From contig JALSTK010000068.1 in the NCBI GenBank assembly GCA_026983775.1, positions 1-64,000 on the forward strand: a DNA stretch of 64,000 nucleotides, in the 5' to 3' direction. The position numbers were made by a program, and so were the translations under genes. Shown here piece by piece: positions 54,966-64,000 of this stretch. This DNA comes from Calditrichia bacterium. GTDB lineage: Bacteria > Calditrichota > Calditrichia > Calditrichales > Calditrichaceae. Positions within the stretch are counted from its first letter, which is position 1; each line of letters begins with the position of its first letter. The notes under the pieces are model-generated. The model searched no databases. It worked only from the letters and a program-made list of their open reading frames with translations, and was not told the DNA's origin.

Positions 54966-57383
54966 ATGTTCAGGATCATACCAGAAGGCCTTGCCTATCG
55001 CGAATACGTTCTGTTAAAAGATGGTCAGGGAGTTTTGCTTAAACCAGCCACTCCGGATGATATTCCGTTGGTAGAATCTTTTATGGGACGCCTCTCTCAG
55101 GAAAGTTTGCGTATGCGTTTCATGGCTTCGGTCTCCCAGGTACCGAAATCCGTTATCGAAAGCCTGTGTAACGGCGACTTTAAGGAATCCGGGTGTTTAT
55201 TAGCTATAATCGGGGAAGATAAAAATGCCCGTGTAATAGGATTGGGCAATTATATCGGCATGGGTAACGGTCGTTCTGCAGAAGTCGCTTTCCTCGTAGA
55301 AGATGCTTACCAGGGACGGGGCATTAGCACCTTACTTCTGGAACGGTTGGCCGGCCTGGCAGCCGCCAATGGTTTTGTGGACCTGGAAGCCGAGGTTTTG
55401 CCGGAAAATCAACCTATGATTAATGTTTTTAAAGCTTCCGGATTTGCCAGCCATCAGGTATGGGAAGCGGGTAATGTTCATATTGAACTACCGGTGAACG
55501 GAGCCGCCGCCCTGTGGGAACGGGCGGATCTGCGGGAGCGCATTGCCGTAGCCAACTCCCTGATCCCACTCATGAGACCTAAAATTATTGCCGTGGTGGG
55601 AGCTTCCCGAGATACGACCTCCATTGGTAATATGGTTTTTCGTAATTTATTGCATAATGGTTTTACGGGTACCATCTACCCGATTAATCCTCAGGCTGAT
55701 TCGGTGAATGGTGTAAAAGCGTACGCCTCGATTCGGGATTTACCGGAGCCGATCGATCTGGCGGTTGTTTCCGTTCCGGCAGAATCCGTATTCAAAGTAG
55801 CCGAAGATTGCATTCAGGCCGGAGCCAAGGGACTTCTTGTTGTAAGTGCGGGTTTTGCCGAAGCCGGAACGGAAGGAGCCGAACGACAGAAAAAATTGGT
55901 AGAGCTGGTCCGTGCTCATGGTGTACGACTCTTAGGTCCCAGTTGTCTCGGTTTGATGAATACAGATCCCGAAATTCGCTTAAATGCCAGTCTGGCTCCT
56001 GTCATGGCGAAAAGGGGACCGGCCGGATTCTTCTCACATTCTGCAGCACTGGGCCTGGTAATTCTGGATTATGCCGAAGAGAAAGGAATTGGGTTCTCCA
56101 GCTTTGTTTCGGCCGGAAACCGGGCGGATGTCTCTGGAAATGATCTGTTACAATATTGGGAAGAAGACTCTCAAACCCAAATGGCTATTCTTTATCTGGA
56201 AGCATTCGGTAACCCGCGAAGATTCGTGCGTATTGCCCGCCGCATGTCCCATAAAAAGCCTATCTTGTGTGTCAAGAGCGCCCGTAGTCAGGCCGGTAAG
56301 CAGACCGCGGAAGCCAAGGCAGGTATTCCCACCGGTGGTACGGCCGAAGTGGAGGCTCTGTTTCAGCAAACGGGCATCATCCTAGCCGAAACTTTGGATG
56401 AACTGTTCGATGCGGCGGTGGTCTTAGCCCACCAACCCTTGCCGAAAGGCAACCGGGTAGCTATTGTGGCTAATTCCGCCGGTATGGCGACTTTATTTGC
56501 CGATGCCTGTGAATCGAACGGACTCATAATCTCAGGGACGGGATTGATTAATTTGGGAGCTTTTACCTCCCCGGAAAAATATGAAGCGGCTGTCAGAGAA
56601 TCCCTGCTTCATACCGAAGTGGATGCTCTTTTAGTAGGCTATGCTTGTGTCGGTCATTGCGGGCCCGATCCGATGGCCTCGGCAATACGTAAAGGAGTCC
56701 ATTGGGCAGAGCAACAGAGCGGTACCTCCAAACCGGTTTTACTCTGCTTAATGGGTGCCAGCGGCTCCATCTCTTTAGTGGAAGAATCGGGTCAGCCGGG
56801 AGAAGAGCGCATGTTTCCCGCCTTTCGTTTTCCCGAATCTGCGCCCCGCGCCCTCAGTAAAGTAGTTCGATATGCTCAGTACCGCAGCAAACCCGTCGGT
56901 AAATTGGTCTGGTATGAAGATGTAAACGCAGATAAGGCACGCAAAGAAGTGCAAAAGATTCTGGATAAAATAAAAACCGTTCAGGATGGTGTTAAAGTTC
57001 CGGATAAGAATGTGCAAGCTATTTTAAGCTATTTTGGAATAAATGTTTCGGAGGAGGAACCTAAGGAAGATCATATCCTCTCTGTCCATATTCGGCCGGA
57101 TCGTTTATTCGGTCCTCTTCTGGAAATCAAAGCAGCAAAACATCATTCCCTGCTGCGGGTAACGCCGCTGATGGATCGGGATATTGAAGAAGTACTCGCT
57201 ATTCTTAAAATGGATAATGAGCAAGGGATCAAACAAATATTAGGCAGATTGTCTCAGATGATCGAAGAATTACCATGGCTATGGAAGTTGAAACTGCAGG
57301 CCGTTCAGTCTGACAAACCGCTTGTATTGGCAACTCCTGCCATATGGATTATACCCGGAGGAGCGAAACGTCCGGAATATTAA
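54966..57383 (+). CDS. Pat-type protein lysine acetyltransferase (GNAT fused to acyl-CoA synthetase-like domain)
   Basis: The 805-residue protein begins with a GNAT domain (about 15-175; EVAFLVEDAYQGRGISTLLLERL). CoA-binding (about 198-300; IIAVVGASRDTTSIGNMV) and succinyl-CoA-ligase-like domains (about 330-620) follow, then a short remnant of the ATP-grasp part (about 640-805). The expected phospho-His loop (SHTGA) reads AKAGI, so NDP-forming ligase activity is lost. This fits Pat, where the ligase-like part senses and the GNAT part acetylates Acs. GNAT at the N terminus rather than C terminus is one of the known layouts. Confidence 0.88.
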   Translation: MFRIIPEGLAYREYVLLKDGQGVLLKPATPDDIPLVESFMGRLSQESLRMRFMASVSQVPKSVIESLCNGDFKESGCLLAIIGEDKNARVIGLGNYIGMGNGRSAEVAFLVEDAYQGRGISTLLLERLAGLAAANGFVDLEAEVLPENQPMINVFKASGFASHQVWEAGNVHIELPVNGAAALWERADLRERIAVANSLIPLMRPKIIAVVGASRDTTSIGNMVFRNLLHNGFTGTIYPINPQADSVNGVKAYASIRDLPEPIDLAVVSVPAESVFKVAEDCIQAGAKGLLVVSAGFAEAGTEGAERQKKLVELVRAHGVRLLGPSCLGLMNTDPEIRLNASLAPVMAKRGPAGFFSHSAALGLVILDYAEEKGIGFSSFVSAGNRADVSGNDLLQYWEEDSQTQMAILYLEAFGNPRRFVRIARRMSHKKPILCVKSARSQAGKQTAEAKAGIPTGGTAEVEALFQQTGIILAETLDELFDAAVVLAHQPLPKGNRVAIVANSAGMATLFADACESNGLIISGTGLINLGAFTSPEKYEAAVRESLLHTEVDALLVGYACVGHCGPDPMASAIRKGVHWAEQQSGTSKPVLLCLMGASGSISLVEESGQPGEERMFPAFRFPESAPRALSKVVRYAQYRSKPVGKLVWYEDVNADKARKEVQKILDKIKTVQDGVKVPDKNVQAILSYFGINVSEEEPKEDHILSVHIRPDRLFGPLLEIKAAKHHSLLRVTPLMDRDIEEVLAILKMDNEQGIKQILGRLSQMIEELPWLWKLKLQAVQSDKPLVLATPAIWIIPGGAKRPEY

Positions 57384-57422
57384 TCCGTCTTTTTAGGATG
57401 AATAATTTGAAAGGCACTTTAC

Positions 57423-58052
57423 ATGTTGATTGAGGAAGTCATGCATCCGGATCCCATAACTATTTCTCCGGAAACAACATTATGCGATGCCTATGCCTTA
57501 ATGCAGGAGAAGGGTATACGCCATCTGCCGGTCGTGGAAAAGGACAGGTTGGTAGGCATCGTGACCGACCGGGACCTTCGTCTGGCCACCAGTCGTTTGG
57601 CCAAACGACCTTTTGAACCGGATGCGGAAGTCAAAAATATTATGAGCCATCCCGTGCAGACTGCCCACCCGAATGATCCTATTGAAATTGCCACCCAAAC
57701 CATGCGCGAGCTGAAGATCGGTTGTCTGCCGGTGGAAGACGAATTTCGGGTCGTGGGTATTGTTACCGCGGCTGACATGCTGGACGCCATGATGCGTCTG
57801 ACCGGTGTAAAACGACCCTCGGGACGGTTGGATATCCGCATGTCCGATAAACCCGGCGAACTGGCCAGACTGGCCCAACTACTCTCGGACCGTAAGGTAA
57901 ATATACATTCAATCTTAACCTATCCCGAGGCCGAAGATCAAGCGCGATTGGTGCTTCGGGTGAATACTATGGAAATAAGAACATTGGCCGCTGCAATCTG
58001 CGATGCAGGCTTTGAAGTGCTGTGGCCGCCTCATATCTCATGTGCAGAGTAA
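57423..58052 (+). CDS. acuB: AcuB-like CBS-CBS-ACT protein
   Basis: The 209-residue protein has two CBS domains (about 7-60, GIRHLPVVEKDRLVGIVTDRDLR; and 70-130, IGCLPVEDEFRVVGIVTAADML) and a C-terminal ACT domain (about 138-209). This equals Bacillus AcuB, a regulator in the acuABC acetoin/acetate locus. CBS pairs usually bind adenine nucleotides, giving a link to energy status. It lies between the acetyltransferase and the deacetylase gene, overlapping the latter. Confidence 0.88.
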   Translation: MLIEEVMHPDPITISPETTLCDAYALMQEKGIRHLPVVEKDRLVGIVTDRDLRLATSRLAKRPFEPDAEVKNIMSHPVQTAHPNDPIEIATQTMRELKIGCLPVEDEFRVVGIVTAADMLDAMMRLTGVKRPSGRLDIRMSDKPGELARLAQLLSDRKVNIHSILTYPEAEDQARLVLRVNTMEIRTLAAAICDAGFEVLWPPHISCAE

Positions 58053-59173
58053 TCTATCATCCCAAATATCAGGCCTATGATTTAGGTCCGGAGCATCCTT
58101 TTAGTCCGTTGCGGGTGGCCATGCTTCTCGATTTGCTTCATACCTATGAAGTACAAGTTGATTTTTTAGAGCCCTTAGCCGCGACTCAGGAAATGTTGTT
58201 GGAAATTCACGATCCCCAATACATTCAAATTATTCAGGAGGCGAGTGCCGGGAAAAAAATAGCGCATGCCGAACATTATGGCCTGGGAACAGCCGATAAC
58301 CCGATTAAAGAGGGAATGGCGGAAGGTGCTCTTTTTCAGGTAGGGGGTACCGTGCTGGGAGCCAAACTCCTGATGGAAGATCAAACTAAAAAGGTCTTGC
58401 AACTGGGAGGAGGTTTTCATCACGCGCATCCCGGCCTTGCGGCCGGTTTCTGCTTATACAACGACCTGGCTCTGGCCATAAAAAAGTTTACCAAGTTCGG
58501 CTGGCACGTGGCTTATCTGGATATTGATGTGCACCATGGAGACGGCGTACAGGAAATGTTCTATTCCAATGATAAAGTAATGACCATATCCCTGCATGAA
58601 TCGGGGGAGTATTTGTTTCCGGGTACGGGATGGATCCATGAGCTGGGCCGGGGCATGGGGCGGGCGCTGAAACTGAATATTCCTCTGGAACCGTTTACAG
58701 AAGGGACTTCCTATCTAAAAGTCGTTGAAGGAGTGGTCGAACCGGCTCTGTCCTGGTTCCGCCCCGATGTGCTGGTTGTACAGGCCGGTGCCGATGCCCA
58801 TTTTTCCGATCCTTTGGCCGATCTTTTATTGACGACCTATGACTACGAACGGCTATTTCATAAAATCATTGAAATGGCCGATCAGAGTTGTAAAGGCAGA
58901 ATCCTCTTTACCCTGGGCGGGGGTTATGCTATGGCGGCTACGGTTCGTATTTGGGCTATTTTGTATTACGTTTTGCACGGTTGGGAATTACCGGATCGAT
59001 TGCCCGCGGAGTGGCGTCAACGCTGGCAGAAAAAGATTGGTAAACCCCTCCCGGAGTATCTGCACGACCGTTTGCCTGCATATGACCCGATCCCCAGAAA
59101 AGAGGAAATTGAACGGGCCAACCGGCAGCTAATTCAACGTATCATGGATTCGGTAGCCGCCGATTGGCTATAG
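58040..59173 (+). CDS. acuC: AcuC-like zinc deacetylase (histone deacetylase family)
   Basis: AcuC removes acetyl groups, reactivating Acs. The 377-residue protein has the HDAC blocks GGGFHHAHPGLAAGFCLYND, the metal-binding LDIDVHHGDGVQEMF, LHESGEYLFPGTG, QAGADAHFSDPLADL and LGGGYAM, with all metal and catalytic residues visible. ATG 58040 (MCRVIYHP) is chosen; GTG 58022 would add six residues. The frame overlaps acuB by 13 bases. It closes the acetate control module. Confidence 0.92.
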   Translation: MCRVIYHPKYQAYDLGPEHPFSPLRVAMLLDLLHTYEVQVDFLEPLAATQEMLLEIHDPQYIQIIQEASAGKKIAHAEHYGLGTADNPIKEGMAEGALFQVGGTVLGAKLLMEDQTKKVLQLGGGFHHAHPGLAAGFCLYNDLALAIKKFTKFGWHVAYLDIDVHHGDGVQEMFYSNDKVMTISLHESGEYLFPGTGWIHELGRGMGRALKLNIPLEPFTEGTSYLKVVEGVVEPALSWFRPDVLVVQAGADAHFSDPLADLLLTTYDYERLFHKIIEMADQSCKGRILFTLGGGYAMAATVRIWAILYYVLHGWELPDRLPAEWRQRWQKKIGKPLPEYLHDRLPAYDPIPRKEEIERANRQLIQRIMDSVAADWL

Positions 59174-59436
59174 CAGGCCGAATTTAAGCTGACCGCTTTG
59201 GTTATAAAAATGGACTGTATTTATAACTCTTACTAGATAGAGGGTTTGTCCTTTATTCTTTGGCAGCAATCCAGAACACGATCATATTTTTTAGCACATT
59301 ATTAAATGTTTAGTTAACTTAAATGCGTTTTATTAGATTTCTTTGGGATATATGAAAGCGCCAAAAAAAATTAATTTCATTATGTCAATTAAAAAACACA
59401 TATTTCTTGTAAGATATATAGACTTATGGAGTTATT

Positions 59437-62400
59437 ATGGCAACTGGTCTAAAAAAAATGTTAGTCCAAGCAGACGCTTTAAGATTTAAACTGCTGGCGA
59501 TTGTTGGTAAAAATGACGCTAAAAAGAAGAGCATTATTAAAGCATTAAAAAAAGCGGGCTGGACTTTAGTGGATGTGGAAGCGGAATTATTGGATATACG
59601 CAAAGAGCTTGAGAGGAATAAACAAGAGGCCGATATTGAGCTTGGCGTGAGGATAAAAGATTGGTTCCAATCTAAACCGAACAATATCATTTTGACCAAT
59701 GCCAGCATTCTATACCATGATTTGTTTACGAAAATTTCCCCTGTCGGCGCTTTTAAGTATAATTCTCGTAACAAAAACTGCGTTCTCTTTTTGGAAGATG
59801 AAAAAAAATTAGGTTCCAGACTCTATTATAGCGAGTTGGGAAAAGCAGATTATTATGATCAGGAAATCAATGATATAGTAATGGTAAATATAGATGATAT
59901 TAATGAAATGAACGTATTAATGGTGGCGGAACGTCAAACCGAATTTTCCGGAACGCCTAAAAAAGGCCAAGGCATCGGCGCCCTATTCCGATTCCATCAA
60001 ATTAAAGACGTCGTGGATATTGATTCCGATCTTGTGGAGGATGACAAAAGAAAAGAGCTTATCGGCAGCTATATCATATCGGAATCATTGGAAAGGCAAA
60101 TTGCCGATTTTTTTGACGATCTGGAAAAACCCGTCCACAAGGCCCGCACGGTAATCGGCAATTATGGCAGCGGTAAATCGCATTTGGTAGGATTCCTGGT
60201 GAGTTTGGTCGAAAAACCGCAGTTGGCGGAGGTGGTTTCCAACAAAAATATTCAGCAGAAAGTAAAACAGTTAAACCGAAAATTTTATACGGTACAGTTT
60301 GAACTGGGCGCCGCCCAGGTACCTTTGAAACGCTGGTTTTACGGCAAAGTCCGCAAACAGTTGTCCGAAAAATACGGCATAGCCATTCCCGTCTTTGACG
60401 AGCAAAAGGATTTTGATGACAAAGACAATATCATCAGGATCATCGAAACGGTTAAACAAAAAGAGCCTTCCGCCGGGCTGTTGGTGGTAATAGATGAAAT
60501 TTCGGACTTTCTGGCCACCAAACAAAAACAGGATATGAAAGCCGATTTACAATTCCTACGCGTTATAGGTCAGGTCTGCCAGGATCAGGACTTTATGTTT
60601 GTCGGGTCCATGCAGGAAGATGTTTTCACCAGCCTCAAATTCAAAGACGTTGCCGCGGAAATCGGACGCGTGGGGGAGCGTTTTCAGAATATCATTATTC
60701 ATAAAGAAGATGTCAAAAAGGTGATTTCCGAAAGGATCGTGCCGAAATCCAACGAACAAAAACATACGTTGGAAGATAAATTTAAACCATTTGCCGAAAA
60801 AATTGATGACGTCGGCCGGAATATAGACGACTATGTGGATTTGTTCCCCTTGACGCCTTTCCTCATAGAATTGTTCAGCGATCTGCCCTATTTTGAAAAA
60901 CGCGGCGTCATTCAATTTGCCATGTCTGAAATTAAAAATATTCTCAATCAGCCGTTTCCCCGTTTCATAACTTTTGACAGGATTTACGACTTACTGGAAA
61001 ACAACCCTAACAAGCGCAATCTTGAAGAAATTTACGAACTATCCAAAGCTATGGATGTGCTGAAGCAAAAAATCAGCTTGCTGGAGTCTAAATATAAGGG
61101 CGATGCGCTCAAAATAGTGAAAGGGCTGGCCGTCTATTCTTTGTGGAACAAGCGGGAACGAGGCGCTACGGCGCAGGAAATGGCCAATCATTTAATGCTG
61201 CTGCCGAAAAATAAAAATTTCAGCGCCGCGGATAACATCGCCCTGATCGTTAAAAAGATACGCGAAGTCACCGAAGGCGAATACATAAAGATACAAAAAG
61301 ATCGAAACAGCGGAGTCGAATATTTCCGCTTTGATGCCAAAACCGGCGTCGATCCCGAACAAAAAATCGAACAAAAGGCCGCCGCCGTATCCGACGACGA
61401 ATTGGAATATGAGCTTTTTGTCCAGCTAAAAGATATGCTTGAATTGGATTATTTTAACGGCAGCCCCGACGTATTTGAGGATGAATGTCTCTGGAAATCG
61501 GTCAAATCATTTCGTCCCGGATATGTGCTTTTTGCCAGAAAAGGTTACAAGCATTCGGCTTTGCCGCCGCGCGATTACGCCGTTGTTTTCGTTTCGCCTT
61601 TTGTGCAAAATTTCAAAGCGGAGCCGGCCAAAAACAATCTGGTCATCCAATTGCATCTCGAGGGTGTCGAAAATATCGAATTGTTGAAAGAAATTGTGGC
61701 CATTAAACAGCTTATTAACAGCGGATTTCAGAAACAGGTGATGGCCAAAAAGCTGGAAAAACGCATTAACGGCGACACTTCGGTCAACCCGCCGCAAACC
61801 GGGTTTAAGTACCGGCTTTCAAAGCTGCTGTTAAATTATGCCGAATGCACCATGAACCAAAAACTATACCATATCAAAAAAGTGATTGGACGCGATAAAG
61901 GCAGCATCCCGGAAATTGTGGAAGAATTAAAACCGGCTTTGTTGGACCATATGTTCAATGAACAATATCCTTTGCATCCGAATTATCCGATTCAGTTATC
62001 CGCCAGGAACATCGAGCAATCGCTCAGTTCAATTGCCGGCGACCTGGTTCGCGGCGATTTTACCGCTCTCGGCCGCAACACTCAGCTCTTTTTGCAGAGC
62101 CTGGATTTGCTCGATGCGCAAAACTACCCCGACCTGTCCCATTCCAAAATAGCCCTGGCCATTTTGGACATTCTGAAAAAGAAGCCTAAACAGGTTACCG
62201 ATATCGAAAAAGATATTGTCCGACCTTTGCGACAATCCCATTACGGTCTGGAAGCGGAAGTCGTTTATCTGATTCTTGTGGTCATGACGGTTTTAGGAAA
62301 AATATATTTACAGGCCAAAGGCGGCGACCGTATAGACATCAACAATATCCGGGAAAAAGTAAGATCATTGGCCGCGTTTGAAACCATCGCCTATGCCCGT

Positions 62401-63639
62401 TTGCAGGAAAATTATTCCTATGATTTTGCCGCCCGGCTTTTAAACGCCCTGGGACTCACCGGCAATAAAATCACCTTGGAAAAAGAACGCCTGACGGCCT
62501 TTAGAGAATATAAGGAAAGAGTCAATCAAATCCTGCAGGATGTACAGGCGCTGGAACAAACCGTCGAAAGCCTTTCCAGACGACAGCAGATTTTTCTGGA
62601 TATGCAAGCTGTGCGCGGCGCGTTCAATGCTGTTAAAGAACTGGAATGGGAGAAGCTGAATATCGCCAACCATCAGCAATTCGGCAATATCGAATTCTTC
62701 AGCGATAAACTGCCCAAATTAACCATCGCTTTAAATGATATGGCTAATTTGTCGGAGGCCTTGCAGGAATACGAATCGCTGATTCACGAAGCCATTCTTT
62801 ACATGGACGATGCTCTGCAATTGTTAAAAGAAAATGCGCTTTTAGTAACCGATGAGCAAAAATTGAAAGCGTTGGCAGATTTTCGGGATGAGGTCAAACG
62901 TATTTGCGGCGATTTTTCCGCTTTTACGGGTCGGGCGCAGCGTCATCCCATCCGCGGCAAGATCCAACAATTCAAAAAAAGTTACATCTATGATTTTTAT
63001 CTGCCGGCGCATGAAAAATATGTGGGTAAAAAAGTTAACTGGGACGCCCTGAACGACATTCGCCAAGGGGAGTTGTTTAAAAAAATAACTTTGCTGAATC
63101 AACTGGCCTGCATCAGCAGCGCCCGCTTTGAGCAGATGGTTTTGGACTGGAACGATTTGAGGCAATACCAATGTACAAATCACAATTTAGAAGACAATCT
63201 GCAAAATACCGTGCGCTGCCCGCGCTGTTCATTTCCTTCCCAATCAGGCAAATATGCCGCCATTTCGGAAACGCTAAATCGTATTGAAGATGATCTGGAA
63301 GAACTGTATAATTCCTATGAAAAGATTATTATCAATGAGATACGCGCTTATCGCGATAACATCCGGTATTTAGATAGCGAACACGAAAAGCATCTCATCG
63401 AAACAATCTTAAACGAACAAAAACTGCCGGAACTGCTTACTATGCAAATGGTGCAGACCGTCAACAAATTGTTTAAAGAGATTGATGTGGTGGAGGTCGA
63501 CAGAGAAACGCTGATTGGCCGGCTGTTTCCCAATCAGGAAATGACAACCATTGAAGATTTACGAAAAAACTTTTTTGCTATGATCGAAGAGTTGAAAAAG
63601 AATAAAGAGGAAAATAGTATACGGATAAAGTTGAAATAG
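59437..63639 (+). CDS. BrxC/PglY-like (DUF6079-type) defence ATPase with BrxF-like N-terminal domain
   Basis: The 1400-residue protein has an N-terminal part (1-155) with the layout of the small BREX-3 protein BrxF: a P-loop-like turn that is degenerate (KNDAKKKS), GW..VDVEAEL, then IILTNASILYHD and SRNKNCVLF. A large ATPase follows with intact Walker A GNYGSGKS (241-248) and Walker B LLVVIDEISDF (about 345-355). A long helical part and a zinc ribbon (Cys at CTNHN, CPRC, about 1245-1262) close it. This fits BrxC/PglY/DUF6079 proteins of BREX-like systems. It follows a 263-base AT-rich gap without features and begins a likely defence island. Family assignment is by pattern. Confidence 0.75.
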   Translation: MATGLKKMLVQADALRFKLLAIVGKNDAKKKSIIKALKKAGWTLVDVEAELLDIRKELERNKQEADIELGVRIKDWFQSKPNNIILTNASILYHDLFTKISPVGAFKYNSRNKNCVLFLEDEKKLGSRLYYSELGKADYYDQEINDIVMVNIDDINEMNVLMVAERQTEFSGTPKKGQGIGALFRFHQIKDVVDIDSDLVEDDKRKELIGSYIISESLERQIADFFDDLEKPVHKARTVIGNYGSGKSHLVGFLVSLVEKPQLAEVVSNKNIQQKVKQLNRKFYTVQFELGAAQVPLKRWFYGKVRKQLSEKYGIAIPVFDEQKDFDDKDNIIRIIETVKQKEPSAGLLVVIDEISDFLATKQKQDMKADLQFLRVIGQVCQDQDFMFVGSMQEDVFTSLKFKDVAAEIGRVGERFQNIIIHKEDVKKVISERIVPKSNEQKHTLEDKFKPFAEKIDDVGRNIDDYVDLFPLTPFLIELFSDLPYFEKRGVIQFAMSEIKNILNQPFPRFITFDRIYDLLENNPNKRNLEEIYELSKAMDVLKQKISLLESKYKGDALKIVKGLAVYSLWNKRERGATAQEMANHLMLLPKNKNFSAADNIALIVKKIREVTEGEYIKIQKDRNSGVEYFRFDAKTGVDPEQKIEQKAAAVSDDELEYELFVQLKDMLELDYFNGSPDVFEDECLWKSVKSFRPGYVLFARKGYKHSALPPRDYAVVFVSPFVQNFKAEPAKNNLVIQLHLEGVENIELLKEIVAIKQLINSGFQKQVMAKKLEKRINGDTSVNPPQTGFKYRLSKLLLNYAECTMNQKLYHIKKVIGRDKGSIPEIVEELKPALLDHMFNEQYPLHPNYPIQLSARNIEQSLSSIAGDLVRGDFTALGRNTQLFLQSLDLLDAQNYPDLSHSKIALAILDILKKKPKQVTDIEKDIVRPLRQSHYGLEAEVVYLILVVMTVLGKIYLQAKGGDRIDINNIREKVRSLAAFETIAYARLQENYSYDFAARLLNALGLTGNKITLEKERLTAFREYKERVNQILQDVQALEQTVESLSRRQQIFLDMQAVRGAFNAVKELEWEKLNIANHQQFGNIEFFSDKLPKLTIALNDMANLSEALQEYESLIHEAILYMDDALQLLKENALLVTDEQKLKALADFRDEVKRICGDFSAFTGRAQRHPIRGKIQQFKKSYIYDFYLPAHEKYVGKKVNWDALNDIRQGELFKKITLLNQLACISSARFEQMVLDWNDLRQYQCTNHNLEDNLQNTVRCPRCSFPSQSGKYAAISETLNRIEDDLEELYNSYEKIIINEIRAYRDNIRYLDSEHEKHLIETILNEQKLPELLTMQMVQTVNKLFKEIDVVEVDRETLIGRLFPNQEMTTIEDLRKNFFAMIEELKKNKEENSIRIKLK

Positions 63640-63698
63640 CTAAATAAAGGTTTTTATAAATAATATTTATAAAATACCCAAACAGTTTGGAGAATGAT

Positions 63699-64000
63699 AT
63701 GTGGTCTGATAATGAAACGACTACAGATTTATTGGGATACAAAGTGCATGCTGATTTAATAAAGGAAATAGTTACGGATTCCCAATTATTGCCCATAACA
63801 ATAGGTATTTTTGGAGACTGGGGCAGTGGTAAAAGTAGTTTGATGAAAATGTTGGAAAATGATTTAACGGAAAATAATAAGAATACAATTGTTTTATTTT
63901 TCAATGGTTGGCTTTTCGAAGGTTACGATGATGCTAAGGCAGCTTTAATAGATTCAATATTAAATAAGCTCAGTGAGGACTCAAAAATAAAAGACAAAAT
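63699..64000 (+). CDS. KAP-family P-loop NTPase, start only
   Basis: The visible 100 residues show the KAP start: a hydrophobic strand and P-loop GIFGDWGSGKSSLMKML, then IVLFFNGWLFEGYDDAKAALI. The W-L/F-E-G segment after the strand is a KAP hallmark. ATG 63699 follows GGAGA. The gene runs past the window end. KAP ATPases often sit in defence islands and next to BREX-like ATPases, supporting that role here. Function unconfirmed. Confidence 0.8.
   Translation, partial: MWSDNETTTDLLGYKVHADLIKEIVTDSQLLPITIGIFGDWGSGKSSLMKMLENDLTENNKNTIVLFFNGWLFEGYDDAKAALIDSILNKLSEDSKIKDK

Noticed and set aside
1-64000. CRISPR array, rRNA, tRNA or prophage genes
   Set aside because: No regularly spaced direct repeats, no rRNA signatures, no cloverleaf candidates and no phage structural genes were seen.

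Overview
The window reads as chromosome of a Gram-negative, flagellated, free-living bacterium of medium to low GC. Gram-negative: flgH and flgI encode L- and P-ring proteins. Lysine is made on a LysW carrier protein, and the gene mix (FlhF/FlhG, GPR1-type acetate uptake, many TPR glycosyltransferases) would suit a Calditrichota- or other FCB-group lineage. That placement is inference only; no rRNA or tRNA gene is present to test it.

Region by region. 1-1657 holds no convincing gene but is packed with short palindromes and two copies of a dispersed repeat; a third copy lies inverted at 49311-49568. 1658-11231 is a flagellar export and regulation operon: fliP, fliQ, fliR, flhB, flhA, flhF, flhG, a small membrane protein, fliA, an unknown protein and a degenerate PAS histidine kinase. 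11232-18766 is a rod, ring and hook-junction operon (flgF, flgG, flgA, flgH, flgI, flgJ, flgN, flgK, flgL) behind a near-consensus sigma-54 promoter. 18871-30954 is a glycan island: sugar aminotransferase, ATP-grasp ligase, methyltransferase, a 2166-residue protein with six glycosyltransferase modules and TPRs, and two GT2-TPR proteins. It probably decorates flagellin or a surface glycan.

30961-35396 carries a YfcC-type carrier, a histidine kinase, an RsbW-like ATPase and an acyl-CoA dehydrogenase. 35493-41442 (minus strand) is a compact operon lysW, homocitrate synthase, lysX, lysY, a class II glutamine amidotransferase, lysZ, lysJ. LysW here ends in Gln instead of the Glu to which substrates are normally attached, and an Ntn-type glutamine amidohydrolase sits in the same operon. 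This suggests a deamidation step that primes the carrier, similar in logic to Pup. A divergent ACT-domain protein may regulate the operon. 42542-48495 encodes glutamate synthase (gltB, gltD). 49765-51711 is NAD salvage (pncB, pncA).

52177-59173 is an acetate module: acetate uptake, acetyl-CoA synthetase, a Pat-type lysine acetyltransferase, an AcuB-like CBS-ACT protein and an AcuC-like deacetylase. It combines transport, activation and reversible acetylation control. 59437-64000 opens a probable defence island: a 1400-residue BrxC/PglY-like ATPase that seems to carry a BrxF-like N-terminal domain, then the start of a KAP-family NTPase cut by the window edge.
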